A stretch of 64,000 nucleotides of DNA, taken from contig JAIELX010000044.1 of NCBI GenBank assembly GCA_019752635.1, positions 62,001-126,000 on the forward strand. Direction: 5' to 3'. A program made the position numbers and the translations under genes. The stretch comes from Candidatus Obscuribacterales bacterium (GTDB lineage: Bacteria; Cyanobacteriota; Vampirovibrionia; Obscuribacterales; Obscuribacteraceae). A model generated the notes under the pieces. It did no database searches. It was not told the origin of the DNA and saw only the letters and a list, made by a program, of their open reading frames with translations. Shown piece after piece: positions 25,720 to 34,911 of this stretch (position 1 is its first letter; each line of letters starts with the position of its first letter).

Positions 25720-27360
25720 ATGAACCAGCTCGGTGATACTTCTGCGCTAGAACTACCAGCCGAATGGACCGCTGCCGAGCATGGTCTTACGATCGTGGAG
25801 CCCGTTGCGTCCACGCTGCAATCCGTTGTGTACAAAGCGCGACAAGAGTTGCTCGGGCGAGTCGTCGCGCTGAAAGTACGCGTAGGGACAGACCGTATTG
25901 ATTTGCTGCGCTTCCAGCAGGAGGCAAAGATACTGCAGGTGCTTGATCATCCGGGGATCGGCAAAGTTTTCGGTTGCGGACAACTTGGCGACAACGCATA
26001 CATATTAATGGAATGGCTCGAGGGAAAGTCTCTGGAGCAATTGATGAGTGAAGGACCTGTTCGATTCGACCTGGTATCAACAATTGTTCGCGACATTACC
26101 GCCGCGCTGTCTCACGCGCACGGGAAGGGTATTGTACATCGCGACATTAAGCCCTCGAATATATTTATTGAAGAAAAAGATGGAAAGTTTCTTGCACGGC
26201 TGATCGACTTTGGCATTGCCCGCCCACTGGAGTCGAGTCAAAGCTATACCGCAACGGGAACTTTGCTTGGTAGCCCTGCTTACATGAGTCCGGAGCAGTG
26301 CACCAAATCAGTCATCGATGAACGAAGCGATATTTATTCTTTGGGATGCGTTCTCTACCAATTGCTTTCCGGGGAATACGTCTTTCGCGGATCTACTGCG
26401 GCGGACATGATGTACCGACATGTAAACGAGAGTCCGCTGCCGTTGAAACCAAATTCGTCTGCAGCCAAAGTTGTGATGAAGTGTCTGGCGAAGTCACCGG
26501 ACCAGCGCTATCAGACCGCTTCCCAACTGCAACAGGCATGGATGGATATTGATGATATGCCACCGTCTGCTGTTGAACCTCTCCGCGCCGGAGCAAGGTC
26601 TAAGGTTCTGTTGTACGCGGCGATTGTGGCTTTGCTGATAGTTTTCGGCTGGTGGTTGCGACCTTCTGAAACATTTCAAGTAGCGGAAGATTTCCAGAAG
26701 GAAATCAAAAAGATAGAGACCGCAAATCCTGAGGATACCATTCGTATCTGTCGAAGTTTGGAGCAGCGAACGCTTATGTCAAGCGAAAGGTTTAAGGTTT
26801 TGAAAGTACACTTAAATGCTAGCAAAACCTTGAAGAATGCAGAGGAGAGTATCGATATTGCAAGGCGGCTGGGAGCGCTATCGGAGCGAGTTTCCGTTCA
26901 TCCCGACGTGACGATCGCGTTGGATCATTCCGCCAACGTTTTGCGCGATAACGGGTTGTACCAAGAGGCGGAGAAGTTCTATCAACGAGCTATCCAAAAA
27001 AGAGAGGCTTATGGTTCGGGGTATGAGAAATTTGACGTGGCTTGTTACAAGATAGACTACGCCCAGCTACTGAGCAGGATCGGGAAGTTCAAAAGAGAAG
27101 AGTGCCTTCTTCGGGAGGCGCTTAAGCTTCTGGTGGAGGAGCATCCCTATAGTACCCATCCAGAGGCGGTAGCGCGTTGCCGCCTGGCAAAAAATGCACT
27201 GGTCCGACAGAAGCCCGATGAGGCCGCTGAGCTAAGAGCTAAAGCTTCCGCACTTCTTGCGCCGGAATCTGTGAAAAACTGGAGTGAATTCGAGCTAGTT
27301 AGTTTTCGAGCAATGCTTAAAGAGCTCGACCAATTGATCCAGAAGTCCTCTGTTCACTAA
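25720..27360 (+). CDS. Membrane Ser/Thr protein kinase with C-terminal TPR-like region
   Basis: A 546-residue PknB-type kinase. Kinase residues: catalytic lysine in RVVALKVRV, IVHRDIKPSNIFI (Asp about 142), LIDFGIARP and GTLLGSPAYMSPEQC. One transmembrane helix follows at about 290-310 (VLLYAAIVALLIVFGWWL). The remaining 235 residues are helical with TPR-like units such as NGLYQEAEKFYQRAIQKREA and REECLLREALKLLVEEHP, which would lie outside the membrane and may sense a protein or ligand. It overlaps the convergent carboxyltransferase gene by 4 bases. Confidence 0.92.
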   Translation: MNQLGDTSALELPAEWTAAEHGLTIVEPVASTLQSVVYKARQELLGRVVALKVRVGTDRIDLLRFQQEAKILQVLDHPGIGKVFGCGQLGDNAYILMEWLEGKSLEQLMSEGPVRFDLVSTIVRDITAALSHAHGKGIVHRDIKPSNIFIEEKDGKFLARLIDFGIARPLESSQSYTATGTLLGSPAYMSPEQCTKSVIDERSDIYSLGCVLYQLLSGEYVFRGSTAADMMYRHVNESPLPLKPNSSAAKVVMKCLAKSPDQRYQTASQLQQAWMDIDDMPPSAVEPLRAGARSKVLLYAAIVALLIVFGWWLRPSETFQVAEDFQKEIKKIETANPEDTIRICRSLEQRTLMSSERFKVLKVHLNASKTLKNAEESIDIARRLGALSERVSVHPDVTIALDHSANVLRDNGLYQEAEKFYQRAIQKREAYGSGYEKFDVACYKIDYAQLLSRIGKFKREECLLREALKLLVEEHPYSTHPEAVARCRLAKNALVRQKPDEAAELRAKASALLAPESVKNWSEFELVSFRAMLKELDQLIQKSSVH

Positions 27361-28910
27361 AGTGGAATATTGCCGTGCTTGCGTGCCGGCCTTTCTACTC
27401 TTTTGTCTTTCTGTACGGTCAAGAATTCAATGAAGATGTTGCGGGTTTCGCTGGCCATCACAACGTCGTCAATGAAGCCCAGTTCGGCTGATAGGTAGGG
27501 ATTTGCGAATCTCTCTCGGTATTCCTGCACGTAGTGCGATGCCAGTGCTTTACCGTTTTCGGCAGCGAGCTGCCTGCGGTAAAGGATATTTACGGCGCCT
27601 TCTGCGCCGATTACAGCAATCTCCGCACCGGGCCATGCAAGGTTCAGATCGCCGCCGACATTCTTTGAACCAAGCACGTCGAATGCACCGCCGTAAGCTT
27701 TGCGCGTAATTACTGTCAGTTTCGGCACTGTAGCTTCGCAGTACGAGTAGAGCAATTTTGCGCCATGACGGATAATCCCCATGTGCTCTTGTTGTTTTCC
27801 AGGTAGATAGCCGGGGACATCAACGAATGTGATTATCGGTATATTGAATGCATCACAAAAACGGACAAACCTCGCGCCTTTAACGCTGGCATCTATGTCG
27901 AGAACGCCGGCCAGAACTGATGGCTGATTGGCGACGATTCCTACGACGTGGCCGCCCAGTCTAGCGTATCCTGTAATGATATTGCGTGCGTGGAATTCGC
28001 TGACTTCAAAGAAATTGCCGAAGTCGACGACGCGTTTGATTACTTCGTGCATGTCGTAAGGTTTGGAGGGATCGGTTGGCACCAATGTGTCTAGCTGTTC
28101 GGCGCCGGGCGGAATGGCTTCATCGCCTACTTCGATGAACGGGGGGGGCTCGAGATTGTTGCTCGGAAGGAAAGAAAGTAGATTGCGCACTAACCAGAAT
28201 GAATCGTCTTCATCCTCCGCCAGGAAATTGGCCACTCCGCTTTTCTCGTTGTGGACAACGGCACCGCCGAGTTGTTCGAAGGTCACGTCCTCTCCGGTAA
28301 CAGTGCGAACAATCTCCGGCCCCGTGATGAACATGTAGCTTTGGTCGCGCACCATGACGGTGAAGTCCGTAACGGCGGGGCTATAAACTGCACCACCGGC
28401 GCACGGTCCGTAAATAACCGAGATTTGAGGCACGACGCCGGAGCAAGCAACGTTGCGATAGAAAATATCGGCATAGCCGGCCAGGCTGCTTACGCCTTCT
28501 TGGATTCGAGCGCCGCCACTTTCATTGAGACCTACGACAGGGCAGCCTGCTTGCTTAGCAAGATCCATGATTTTGCAAACTTTGCGCGCGAAGACTTCGC
28601 CAAGGGCACCACCGAGAAAAAGCGGATCGTGAGCGAATAGATAGACCGGACGACCGCCTATGCGTGCTTGACCGGTAACTACACCGTCACCGGGATACTT
28701 TTTCTCTTCCATCGAAAAGTTGGTGCACTGGTGCATTGCGTATCGATCAATCTCGAAAAACGTACCGGGGTCGACTAGTCTCTCGATTCGTTCGCGCGGG
28801 AGGAGGGCGCCGCGCTGATGACGTTTCGCTGCAACTTCCGGATTGACTGCGGCAGCGGCTTTGCGGCGCTCTTTCAGCTGATCGTTTGGATTCATTTTTG
28901 TCGTTTCCAT
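27357..28910 (-). CDS. Acyl-CoA carboxylase carboxyltransferase subunit (PccB/MmdA type)
   Basis: A 517-residue biotin-dependent carboxyltransferase that moves carboxyl groups between carboxybiotin and an acyl-CoA such as propionyl-CoA. Conserved parts: QEGVSSLAGYADIFYRNVAC, then VIYGPCAGGAVYSPAVTDF for the N-half oxyanion site, and DVPGYLPGKQQEHMGIIRHG with KAYGGAFDVLGSKNVGGD for the C-half. No biotin carboxylase or biotin carrier gene lies in the window, so partners must be elsewhere, or it may act as a decarboxylase subunit. ATG at 28910 has CGGAGA upstream. It follows mgtE by about 19 bases. Confidence 0.92.
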   Translation of the reverse strand: METTKMNPNDQLKERRKAAAAVNPEVAAKRHQRGALLPRERIERLVDPGTFFEIDRYAMHQCTNFSMEEKKYPGDGVVTGQARIGGRPVYLFAHDPLFLGGALGEVFARKVCKIMDLAKQAGCPVVGLNESGGARIQEGVSSLAGYADIFYRNVACSGVVPQISVIYGPCAGGAVYSPAVTDFTVMVRDQSYMFITGPEIVRTVTGEDVTFEQLGGAVVHNEKSGVANFLAEDEDDSFWLVRNLLSFLPSNNLEPPPFIEVGDEAIPPGAEQLDTLVPTDPSKPYDMHEVIKRVVDFGNFFEVSEFHARNIITGYARLGGHVVGIVANQPSVLAGVLDIDASVKGARFVRFCDAFNIPIITFVDVPGYLPGKQQEHMGIIRHGAKLLYSYCEATVPKLTVITRKAYGGAFDVLGSKNVGGDLNLAWPGAEIAVIGAEGAVNILYRRQLAAENGKALASHYVQEYRERFANPYLSAELGFIDDVVMASETRNIFIEFLTVQKDKRVERPARKHGNIPL

Positions 28911-28929
28911 AGTTCTCCGTCCCCGTTCT

Positions 28930-30300
28930 CTACACAATTTGCAGCAAGAATGCGTGCACGATCGACAAGTAAATGGTCATGGTACTTACGTCTAAAAGGC
29001 TTGTTATTAATGGTCCGCTGGCATGGGCCGGTTCAATACCCATGCGCTCGAATATCAACGGTATCAGGGTGCCGATGATTACTCCGAGCGACATCGTCAA
29101 AAACAGCGAAACTCCGACTACTAATCCCAGCGTGTGTGCTTCTTCTTTGAACAAGAAGCTGAGGGCATAAGTCAAAAGTCCGCATGACAATCCGAGCATG
29201 GCGCCCACTCTCATTTCATGCCAGACATTGCGCAGGGCCTCTTTGACAGTAGGTTTGCGCGACGAACCGCGTATGGTGATGCAGGTGCTCTGCATTGCAA
29301 CGCTGCCCGTCAAACTGGTGAGCAATGGCATGAATGAAGCGGCAATGACGGTTTGCTTAATCACTTCGTCGAAGTGCGTTATGACCATCGCCGAGCCGGA
29401 TTCGATTAGTAAAGTGACAATCAGCCACGGGATGCGTGCGCGAAATGCACCGGGCACGTTTGCGGCGAGTGTGTCGCCCGTATCGGTTGCGGTGACGTCG
29501 ATACCGGAAGTTTGATAGATGTCTTCCGTTGCCTCTTCTTCGAGCACGTCGATAGCATCATCGGCGGTGATGATACCGCGCAGTCGTCCTTCAGCATCAA
29601 CGACCGGCAATGACAGCAAGTCGTACTTCTGGATTTTCTCGGCCGCTTCTTCCTGGTCTGTATCAACGGAAACTTTGATAACTGACGTGTCCATTAGTCC
29701 TGCGACCGTCGAGTTCGCAGGAGCGGTTAGAAGGTCTTTCACTGAGAGCCAGCCTACAAGGTGTTCGTCATCGTTGATGACGAATAAGTCGTAGATTTCT
29801 TCAGCTTCCTTCTTATAGGTTTCACGAAGATGTGCCAGGGCTTGCTCGGCCGTCATATTCATGCCGACTGCCAGATAGTCGGTGGACATGATGCCGCCGG
29901 CGGAGTCGTCCTTAAAAGACATGAGTTCCTGCAAGTCTTCCGCTACTTCATCATCGGTCATCTGACTGATGATTGATGTTGCCTCGTCCTCGGGTAACTC
30001 GGAGAGCAGGTCGGCTGCATCGTCCGGCGACATGTTGCTGATAATGGAAACCACTCCCTTATCCTGCAAATCTCGCAGTAGATTACGTTGGTGGTCCGGT
30101 TCAAGTTCCGCTAGAACCGCCGATGCGTTGTCCAAATCCAGCAAACGAAAACACGTTAGTCTGCGTGTCTTATCCATGCCAACCAGGAATTCCGCCAGGT
30201 CCGCCGGATACTGATCGTTTAATAGCATGCGCAGCTGTTGCCGTTCCCCCGAATCAACGAGGTCGGCCAGTTGCTCCAGATCCAGGGCAGTCGTGGTCAT
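28930..30300 (-). CDS. mgtE: Magnesium transporter MgtE
   Basis: A 456-residue Mg2+ channel of normal length. The N domain (about 1-130) has MgtE helical repeats including MSPDDAADLLSELPEDEATS. CBS pair (about 130-255) includes GGIMSTDYLAVGMNMTAEQA and GIITADDAIDVLEEEATEDI. Five transmembrane segments fill the C-terminus (about 285-456), including the pore sequence of the family near EPAHASGPLITSLLDVSTMT. The cytosolic domains close the pore when Mg2+ is high, as in family members. The downstream carboxyltransferase is probably co-transcribed, though a functional link is not obvious. Confidence 0.95.
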   Translation of the reverse strand: MTTTALDLEQLADLVDSGERQQLRMLLNDQYPADLAEFLVGMDKTRRLTCFRLLDLDNASAVLAELEPDHQRNLLRDLQDKGVVSIISNMSPDDAADLLSELPEDEATSIISQMTDDEVAEDLQELMSFKDDSAGGIMSTDYLAVGMNMTAEQALAHLRETYKKEAEEIYDLFVINDDEHLVGWLSVKDLLTAPANSTVAGLMDTSVIKVSVDTDQEEAAEKIQKYDLLSLPVVDAEGRLRGIITADDAIDVLEEEATEDIYQTSGIDVTATDTGDTLAANVPGAFRARIPWLIVTLLIESGSAMVITHFDEVIKQTVIAASFMPLLTSLTGSVAMQSTCITIRGSSRKPTVKEALRNVWHEMRVGAMLGLSCGLLTYALSFLFKEEAHTLGLVVGVSLFLTMSLGVIIGTLIPLIFERMGIEPAHASGPLITSLLDVSTMTIYLSIVHAFLLQIV

Positions 30301-30332
30301 CGGCCGGCAACTTTGGTACTAAAAGGCATCAC

Positions 30333-30354
30333 GGAAAGGAACCCTTTCGGGTCC
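30333..30354 (-). terminator. Terminator after the principal sigma gene
   Basis: Read leftward, GGACCC and GGGTTCC form a stem around a GAAA tetraloop with one bulged T, followed by TTTCC. It lies about 45 bases past the sigma stop codon and before mgtE. Confidence 0.5.
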
Positions 30355-30398
30355 TAGACGCCCTTATGATAACCCTATCGCCCCCGGAAGTGTATTAC

Positions 30399-31391
30399 TT
30401 ACTCTTCCAGATAGCCTGCGAGTTTACTTGACCAGGCCGGTTGCCTTAGTTTTCTGAATGCCTTGTGCTCGATTTGGCGAACGCGTTCCCGCGTGATATT
30501 AAAGAGTCGTCCAACCTCTTCCAGCGTGCGCTGGCGACCGTCTTCCAGTCCGTAACGTAAATGCATTATGTCTCGCTCACGTGGAGTGAGCTGGCTGAGC
30601 ATCCGGTTGAGATCTTGCCTCATCAGCTGCTCTTCGGTATTTGCATCCGGCCTCGATGATTCGCTGTCTTCAATCAGATCGCCCAGGTAGGTCTCTTCAT
30701 CCCTATTCAGAGGCATTTCCATTGAAATGGGTTCGCGATCAGCTTGAATAATTTCCTGTACTTTCGTGACAGGCAGCTCCAAAGCTCGTGCCAATTCTTC
30801 TTCTGTCGGCTTGCGTCCAAGTTCTTGTGCAAGTCGAACGCTGGTTTTTTTCATCTTATTGATGGATTCGACCATGTGTACGGGAACGCGAATCGTGCGC
30901 GATTTGTCCGCTAATCCGCGACTAATAGCCTGCCGGATCCACCAAGTTGCATAGGTGCTGAACTTGAAACCCTTTGTGTGATCGAATTTTTCCGCTGCGC
31001 GAATTAGTCCGAGGTTGCCTTCTTGAATAAGATCTTGGAATGGGAGTCCGCGATTAACATATTTCTTTGCAATGGAGATTACAAGTCGAAGGTTCGCTTG
31101 AATTAGCTTTTTCTTCGCTTGCTCATCGCCCTTGGCTATCCGCCTGGCAAGTTCGATTTCTTCGTCCGGTTTGATCATCTTTACGCGACCAATTTCGCGC
31201 AGATAAAGTCGCACTGAATCTTCGGTGAAAGAATCTTCCTTGCCACCAGTGCTTCCAGTAACAACGTCGGCTTCGTCTTCAGCTGCTACCAATTCTTCTT
31301 CGGCCGGGCCGAACAAAGTGATTTCAGACCAATCGTCGGAAACATCGTCCGTAAGTCTTGAAGCCAATTTACTAGTTCTCCCTGGAGGCAT
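30399..31391 (-). CDS. sigA: Principal sigma-70 factor (SigA/RpoD group)
   Basis: A 330-residue group 1 or 2 sigma factor. Regions: 1.2 (DSVRLYLREIGRVKMIKPDE), 2.1-2.4 (ANLRLVISIAKKYVNRGLPF, DLIQEGNLGLIRAAEKFD, FKFSTYATWWIRQAISRGLA), 3 (IRVPVHMVESINKMKK) and 4 (LTPRERDIMHLRYGLEDGRQ with helix-turn-helix TLEEVGRLFNITRERVRQIE). The N-terminal 60 residues are short and acidic, much shorter than region 1.1 of E. coli RpoD. ATG at 31391 has AGGAAAGGA upstream. A principal-type role is inferred from conservation; a paralogue elsewhere would change this. Confidence 0.93.
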   Translation of the reverse strand: MPPGRTSKLASRLTDDVSDDWSEITLFGPAEEELVAAEDEADVVTGSTGGKEDSFTEDSVRLYLREIGRVKMIKPDEEIELARRIAKGDEQAKKKLIQANLRLVISIAKKYVNRGLPFQDLIQEGNLGLIRAAEKFDHTKGFKFSTYATWWIRQAISRGLADKSRTIRVPVHMVESINKMKKTSVRLAQELGRKPTEEELARALELPVTKVQEIIQADREPISMEMPLNRDEETYLGDLIEDSESSRPDANTEEQLMRQDLNRMLSQLTPRERDIMHLRYGLEDGRQRTLEEVGRLFNITRERVRQIEHKAFRKLRQPAWSSKLAGYLEE

Positions 31392-31589
31392 ATTTGTATC
31401 CTTTCCTTTCTATCGAAGTTTTACCCAGATCCCGTTCCGGTCTAGCAGTCAAGATGCATGTTAAGTTTCGTAAAATTAAACGCACGCACGGATATAGTTG
31501 CTGATTGAAATGAAGTTCGAAAAAGGCTCACCGCGATCTGATATATTCAACTCCTTTGCTTGAATGCAACAACAGGTCGGGAGTGCCTC

Positions 31590-31700
31590 ATGACGAACAA
31601 ATACAACGCCCGTGTGAAACGGGCTCGCCGCAAAGCTAAACTTGAGCGCAAGAAAACTCGCGTAAAAGAAGCAATAGCCAAGGCAAACTCCGGAAAATAG
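31590..31700 (+). CDS. Very small basic protein, 36 residues
   Basis: ATG at 31590 opens a 36-residue frame, MTNKYNARVKRARRKAKLER then KKTRVKEAIAKANSGK. Half of the residues are Lys or Arg and it would form one basic helix, suggesting nucleic-acid or ribosome binding. GGGAG lies seven bases before the start and a strong hairpin sits at its stop codon, which together support a real gene. It lies between the sigma gene (divergent) and trpS. I do not recognise the family. Confidence 0.68.
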   Translation: MTNKYNARVKRARRKAKLERKKTRVKEAIAKANSGK

Positions 31701-31732
31701 AACTGCGCAATTGCGAGTTCTCCGGATTTTCT
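31689..31732 (+). terminator. Terminator of the small basic protein gene
   Basis: TCCGGA (31689-31694) pairs with TCCGGA (31721-31726), and inside it AGAACT (31699-31704) pairs with AGTTCT (31716-31721) around the palindrome CGCAATTGCG. A TTTTCT run follows. The stop codon at 31698-31700 is inside the structure. Confidence 0.65.
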
Positions 31733-31836
31733 ACTTGCGCCCGAAACATCATTCGATGAAGGAGCGCTGACAACTCGCCGAGTTGGCAGCATCCTTCAGT
31801 CGGGCGTGAAGGCAGGCCACAGAAAGGATCATCGGT

Positions 31837-32862
31837 TTGACAGCTACGGCTACAAAAACAAGAATCATGTCGGGTATGCGTCCGACAGGCCGATTGCACT
31901 TGGGGCACTATTTCGGTGCGTTGCTCAATTGGCTGGAGTATCAAGACAAATACGACTCCTACTTTTCTATTGTTGACTGGCATGCTCTAACAACCAAGTA
32001 TCAGGATGTTAAAGGCATCGGCGGCAGTATTCGCGAGATTGCCCTGGATTGGTTGTCGGTCGGCATCAATCCGGAAGTGTCCACTATTTACGTGCAAAGT
32101 GCGATTCCGGAAATTGCGGAGTTGCACTTGTTGTTGTCCATGATAACGCCGCAGGGTTGGGTTGAGCGAGAACCAACGCTCAAAGACATGGTTAAGATGC
32201 TGGCCGGGGACGAAACCGAAGCACAAGAGAAAGTGACATACGGGTTACTCGGCTATCCGGTGTTGATGACTTCGGACATTTTGGCTTTCCGCGCTGGACT
32301 GGTGCCTGTGGGAAAAGACCAGCAATCGCATTTGGAATTTGCTCGCGATATTGCTAAGCGATTCAATCATTTGTATGGAGCTCAATATTTTCCTGAGCCT
32401 CATCCCAAGTTCACTGACACGCCATTGTTGAAAGGGCTTGACGGGCAAAAGATGGGCAAGTCGTACAACAACGACATCAAGCTTGCCGACTCGCCGGAAG
32501 ACGTACTCAAAAAGGTGAAGCAAGCCATTACCGATCGCACCCGCATCGCGCGCGCCGATCCAGGGCACACCGACTTGTGTGAAGTACCGTGGCCGATGTA
32601 CAAGATTTTCGCACCGCAATTGACCGATCAGGTAAAAAACGAGTGCGAGTCTGCAGTCATCGGTTGCGTGGACTGTAAGACCCGTCTTGCCGGCACCGTT
32701 AACGACTTCCTGGCGCCGATCAGAGAAAAGCGCGCCAGCTTTGAAAAGGATCCTGAGACTGTCAACAAGATTTTGAAGTACGGCAACGATAAAGCCCGGG
32801 CTGTGGCACGTGAAACGCTTGCCGGTGTGAAGGACCTGATGGGTTTGAGTCGCTGGGTCTAG
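31837..32862 (+). CDS. trpS: Tryptophanyl-tRNA synthetase
   Basis: Charges tRNA-Trp. A 341-residue class I synthetase of normal length, with SGMRPTGRLHLGHYFGALLN (HIGH motif as HLGH) and KGLDGQKMGKSYNNDI (KMSKS as KMGKS), plus VPVGKDQQSHLEFARDIAKR in the tryptophan-binding domain. A TTG start at 31837 has AAAGGA upstream; an ATG ten codons later is possible. Downstream of the small basic protein gene and its terminator. Confidence 0.96.
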   Translation: MTATATKTRIMSGMRPTGRLHLGHYFGALLNWLEYQDKYDSYFSIVDWHALTTKYQDVKGIGGSIREIALDWLSVGINPEVSTIYVQSAIPEIAELHLLLSMITPQGWVEREPTLKDMVKMLAGDETEAQEKVTYGLLGYPVLMTSDILAFRAGLVPVGKDQQSHLEFARDIAKRFNHLYGAQYFPEPHPKFTDTPLLKGLDGQKMGKSYNNDIKLADSPEDVLKKVKQAITDRTRIARADPGHTDLCEVPWPMYKIFAPQLTDQVKNECESAVIGCVDCKTRLAGTVNDFLAPIREKRASFEKDPETVNKILKYGNDKARAVARETLAGVKDLMGLSRWV

Positions 32863-32917
32863 AGCGTCGGGGAGAGCTGTCCGGAATTTCAGACCCGAAC
32901 TGGCTCGGGAACATAGC

Positions 32918-34228
32918 GTGAAAGTAATGGACTATGCCGCTCCGGCTAAAAGATTGCTTCCTGTGGAAAAATGGGTCGCGTATGCTTATGCGGCCAGCTT
33001 ACCTTTGTCAATGACGGCCAGCTGGGGATTGTTCATCGTCGGGCTTGTGATTCGTTGTGTGCTTCTTTTGGACGCCCGTGCGCGACAAGAAACCAAAGCT
33101 GCTATTTTGTCCGCACCGCTGACGATACCGCTGGCAGTCTTTGCCGTGTCCGTTGCTATCTCAGGAGCGTTCAATAGCGAACCGACATATGGGCAATGGG
33201 GAAGCGGCGCACTCGGCGAGGCCTGGAACTCCTTGGGCACCCTTAAGAACCTTCTGCCTTACTTTTGGGCCGCGGTAGTATTGCGAGCCCATGCACGAAT
33301 GAGTCGCAATGCTTTGCTCCTTCTCTTGCTTGTTTCATCCGTTGCCGGCGTGTGGGGCACCATTCAACAAGTGTTCAACATCCACCCGGGCTATAAGTAT
33401 CTGCAGGGAACCGGATTTCTTGGCGGACCAATGGCTTTCGCCGGCCAGATGCAGATGTTCAGTTTGTTGTCGCTGGCTTTTCTTCTTACCGGTGCTTTCA
33501 GAATGAACCGCATTGATGCTGCTGCTTGCGCGGAAGGAGAAGAGCCTCCGCGTGCAGATTTTGTGGAAAAGGGCTTTCCCTTCCTGCAGAATAAGTACGC
33601 CTTTGCTACCGTAGTCGTTGCGAACTACGCCGGTGTACTTTTCGCTGGCGAGCGCAGCGCCTGGCTTGGTGCTTTCGCGGGAACCGGTACGTTGTGCTGG
33701 TTGTACTGGCGTAAAATTCCGTTGAAGCTCCTGGCCGCAGGGACTATCGCGATTGTGATCTGTTTGACCTCCGTTCCGCTGGTCAAAACTCGTTTTCAAA
33801 CCTTGCTTTCAGGCAAGGACGTTAGTATTTCCGCACGGCAAACAATCTGGCAATCGTGCTTAGAATTGATACCGCAGTCCCCTGTCGTCGGTGTTGGCAT
33901 TCGACGATTTCCCCACTTCGATATGCCCGAAGCGATTGTTCCCGGTGTCTCAAAAGATCTCAATCACGCGCACAGCAACTATTTTCACCTGCTCACGACT
34001 ACCGGGACCTTGGGACTGGCTGCCTATTTCGGTGTTGTCACTTGCTTTTTCATCGCTGCCCGGAAAAAATTATCGGAGTCTCGAAAATCCGGCAATGCCT
34101 TCGAATGCGCGCTGGCGCTCGCTCTTATCAGCGCGTTAGTATCGCTGATGGTTTCGGGAATTTTTGAGTATAACTTCGGCACGGCACAGGTTCGACTTGC
34201 GCAGTGGTTCTTGTTTGGACTTTTGTAA
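32918..34228 (+). CDS. O-antigen ligase / polymerase family membrane protein
   Basis: A 436-residue protein with about ten hydrophobic segments and a long periplasm-type loop, as in the Wzy_C / WaaL family that joins or polymerises surface glycans. The family's characteristic loop end is visible as DLNHAHSNYFHLLTTTGTLG, and the Arg-rich VGIRRFPHFDMPEA lies before it. GTG start at 32918. No sugar-nucleotide or glycosyltransferase gene is adjacent, so the glycan is unknown. Confidence 0.82.
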   Translation: MKVMDYAAPAKRLLPVEKWVAYAYAASLPLSMTASWGLFIVGLVIRCVLLLDARARQETKAAILSAPLTIPLAVFAVSVAISGAFNSEPTYGQWGSGALGEAWNSLGTLKNLLPYFWAAVVLRAHARMSRNALLLLLLVSSVAGVWGTIQQVFNIHPGYKYLQGTGFLGGPMAFAGQMQMFSLLSLAFLLTGAFRMNRIDAAACAEGEEPPRADFVEKGFPFLQNKYAFATVVVANYAGVLFAGERSAWLGAFAGTGTLCWLYWRKIPLKLLAAGTIAIVICLTSVPLVKTRFQTLLSGKDVSISARQTIWQSCLELIPQSPVVGVGIRRFPHFDMPEAIVPGVSKDLNHAHSNYFHLLTTTGTLGLAAYFGVVTCFFIAARKKLSESRKSGNAFECALALALISALVSLMVSGIFEYNFGTAQVRLAQWFLFGLL

Positions 34229-34401
34229 TGGCTATCACTCGTTGGCTGCTTCGCGTTGTTGAATCTCGTTCCATGGGAGTTTCCACACTGATCTGCGAGC
34301 AAGTCCTTGTCTGCGTTGTTGCGGGCCTTGCAAGGAAAATGAAGTTAACCAACACAATTGCAAAAGAACTGCTGCAAGTTTTTAGCGTTGACCTAAACTG
34401 A
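34228..34401 (+). CDS. Possible small protein, 57 residues
   Basis: An ATG overlaps the stop of the previous gene (TAATG), giving MAITRWLLRVVESRSMGVST followed by a partly hydrophobic stretch (LICEQVLVCVVAGLARKM). Coupled translation is plausible, but there are no family features. Confidence 0.28.
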   Translation: MAITRWLLRVVESRSMGVSTLICEQVLVCVVAGLARKMKLTNTIAKELLQVFSVDLN

Positions 34402-34458
34402 AGTAACTGAGTTATCCGAAAGGGATCGTGTTCCGTTTCGAACAAATTGGTGGCATCC

Positions 34459-34842
34459 ATGTCAAATTCGCTTGTGTACGGTAAAACCTCTCGCTCCTAC
34501 CAAAAACTGGACAACAGCATCTGGCGCGATCGATTGCATCAGATGCGACAAACGCAGGAGGCAGACCCTCTGACCATCCTTCTAGTCAACGGTGGCTATC
34601 TGTCGGCAGTAGAACTGAATGAGGCTCGTGATGCCGCCGCTGCGCTGGGCAAAGACCTCCTGCCGTTCCTGGCGTACTCCGGCTGGTTGCCCCACTGTGA
34701 GCTCGACCGCATTTCGATATTGAGCGAATTGATGAAGCACGGGCGGGTGACTGAGTGGATGGCAATGCAAGCTCTGGCCAAAGCAAGACAGTTCAATTTG
34801 ACGATGGAGAATGCCCTGTATCAGCAGGGCTGGCGCAATTAG
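34459..34842 (+). CDS. Protein of unknown function, paralogue of the 35090 gene
   Basis: A 127-residue soluble protein without recognised family. It is clearly homologous to the next gene along: both begin with TSRSY-x-K, then a D/N-rich spot and W-(R/K)-x-RL, then two helical repeats (LTILLVNGGYLSAVELNEAR and LLPFLAYSGWLPHCELDRIS), and both end near a Trp. The repeats resemble those in the PATAN protein at 14496 and the N-terminal domain of pilus/secretion ATPases. ATG at 34459 is chosen because the homology begins nearby; the ribosome binding site is weak. A weak promoter (TTGACC at 34388) is possible. Confidence 0.66.
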   Translation: MSNSLVYGKTSRSYQKLDNSIWRDRLHQMRQTQEADPLTILLVNGGYLSAVELNEARDAAAALGKDLLPFLAYSGWLPHCELDRISILSELMKHGRVTEWMAMQALAKARQFNLTMENALYQQGWRN

Positions 34843-34875
34843 AGCAATTTTTCTTCTCCTCGCCCGGAATCTCAC

Positions 34876-34911
34876 TTGACATTGCCCCTTCTCCTAAATA
34901 AGATGGGGCAA
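34876..34911 (+). promoter_or_regulatory. Strong sigma-70 promoter with overlapping palindromic operator
   Basis: TTGACA (34876-34881) and TAAGAT (34899-34904) are separated by 17 bases. The inverted repeat TTGCCCC (34882-34888) / GGGGCAA (34905-34911) brackets the -10 element, a typical place for a repressor. This would drive the gene at 35090 with a leader of about 180 bases. Confidence 0.65.
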
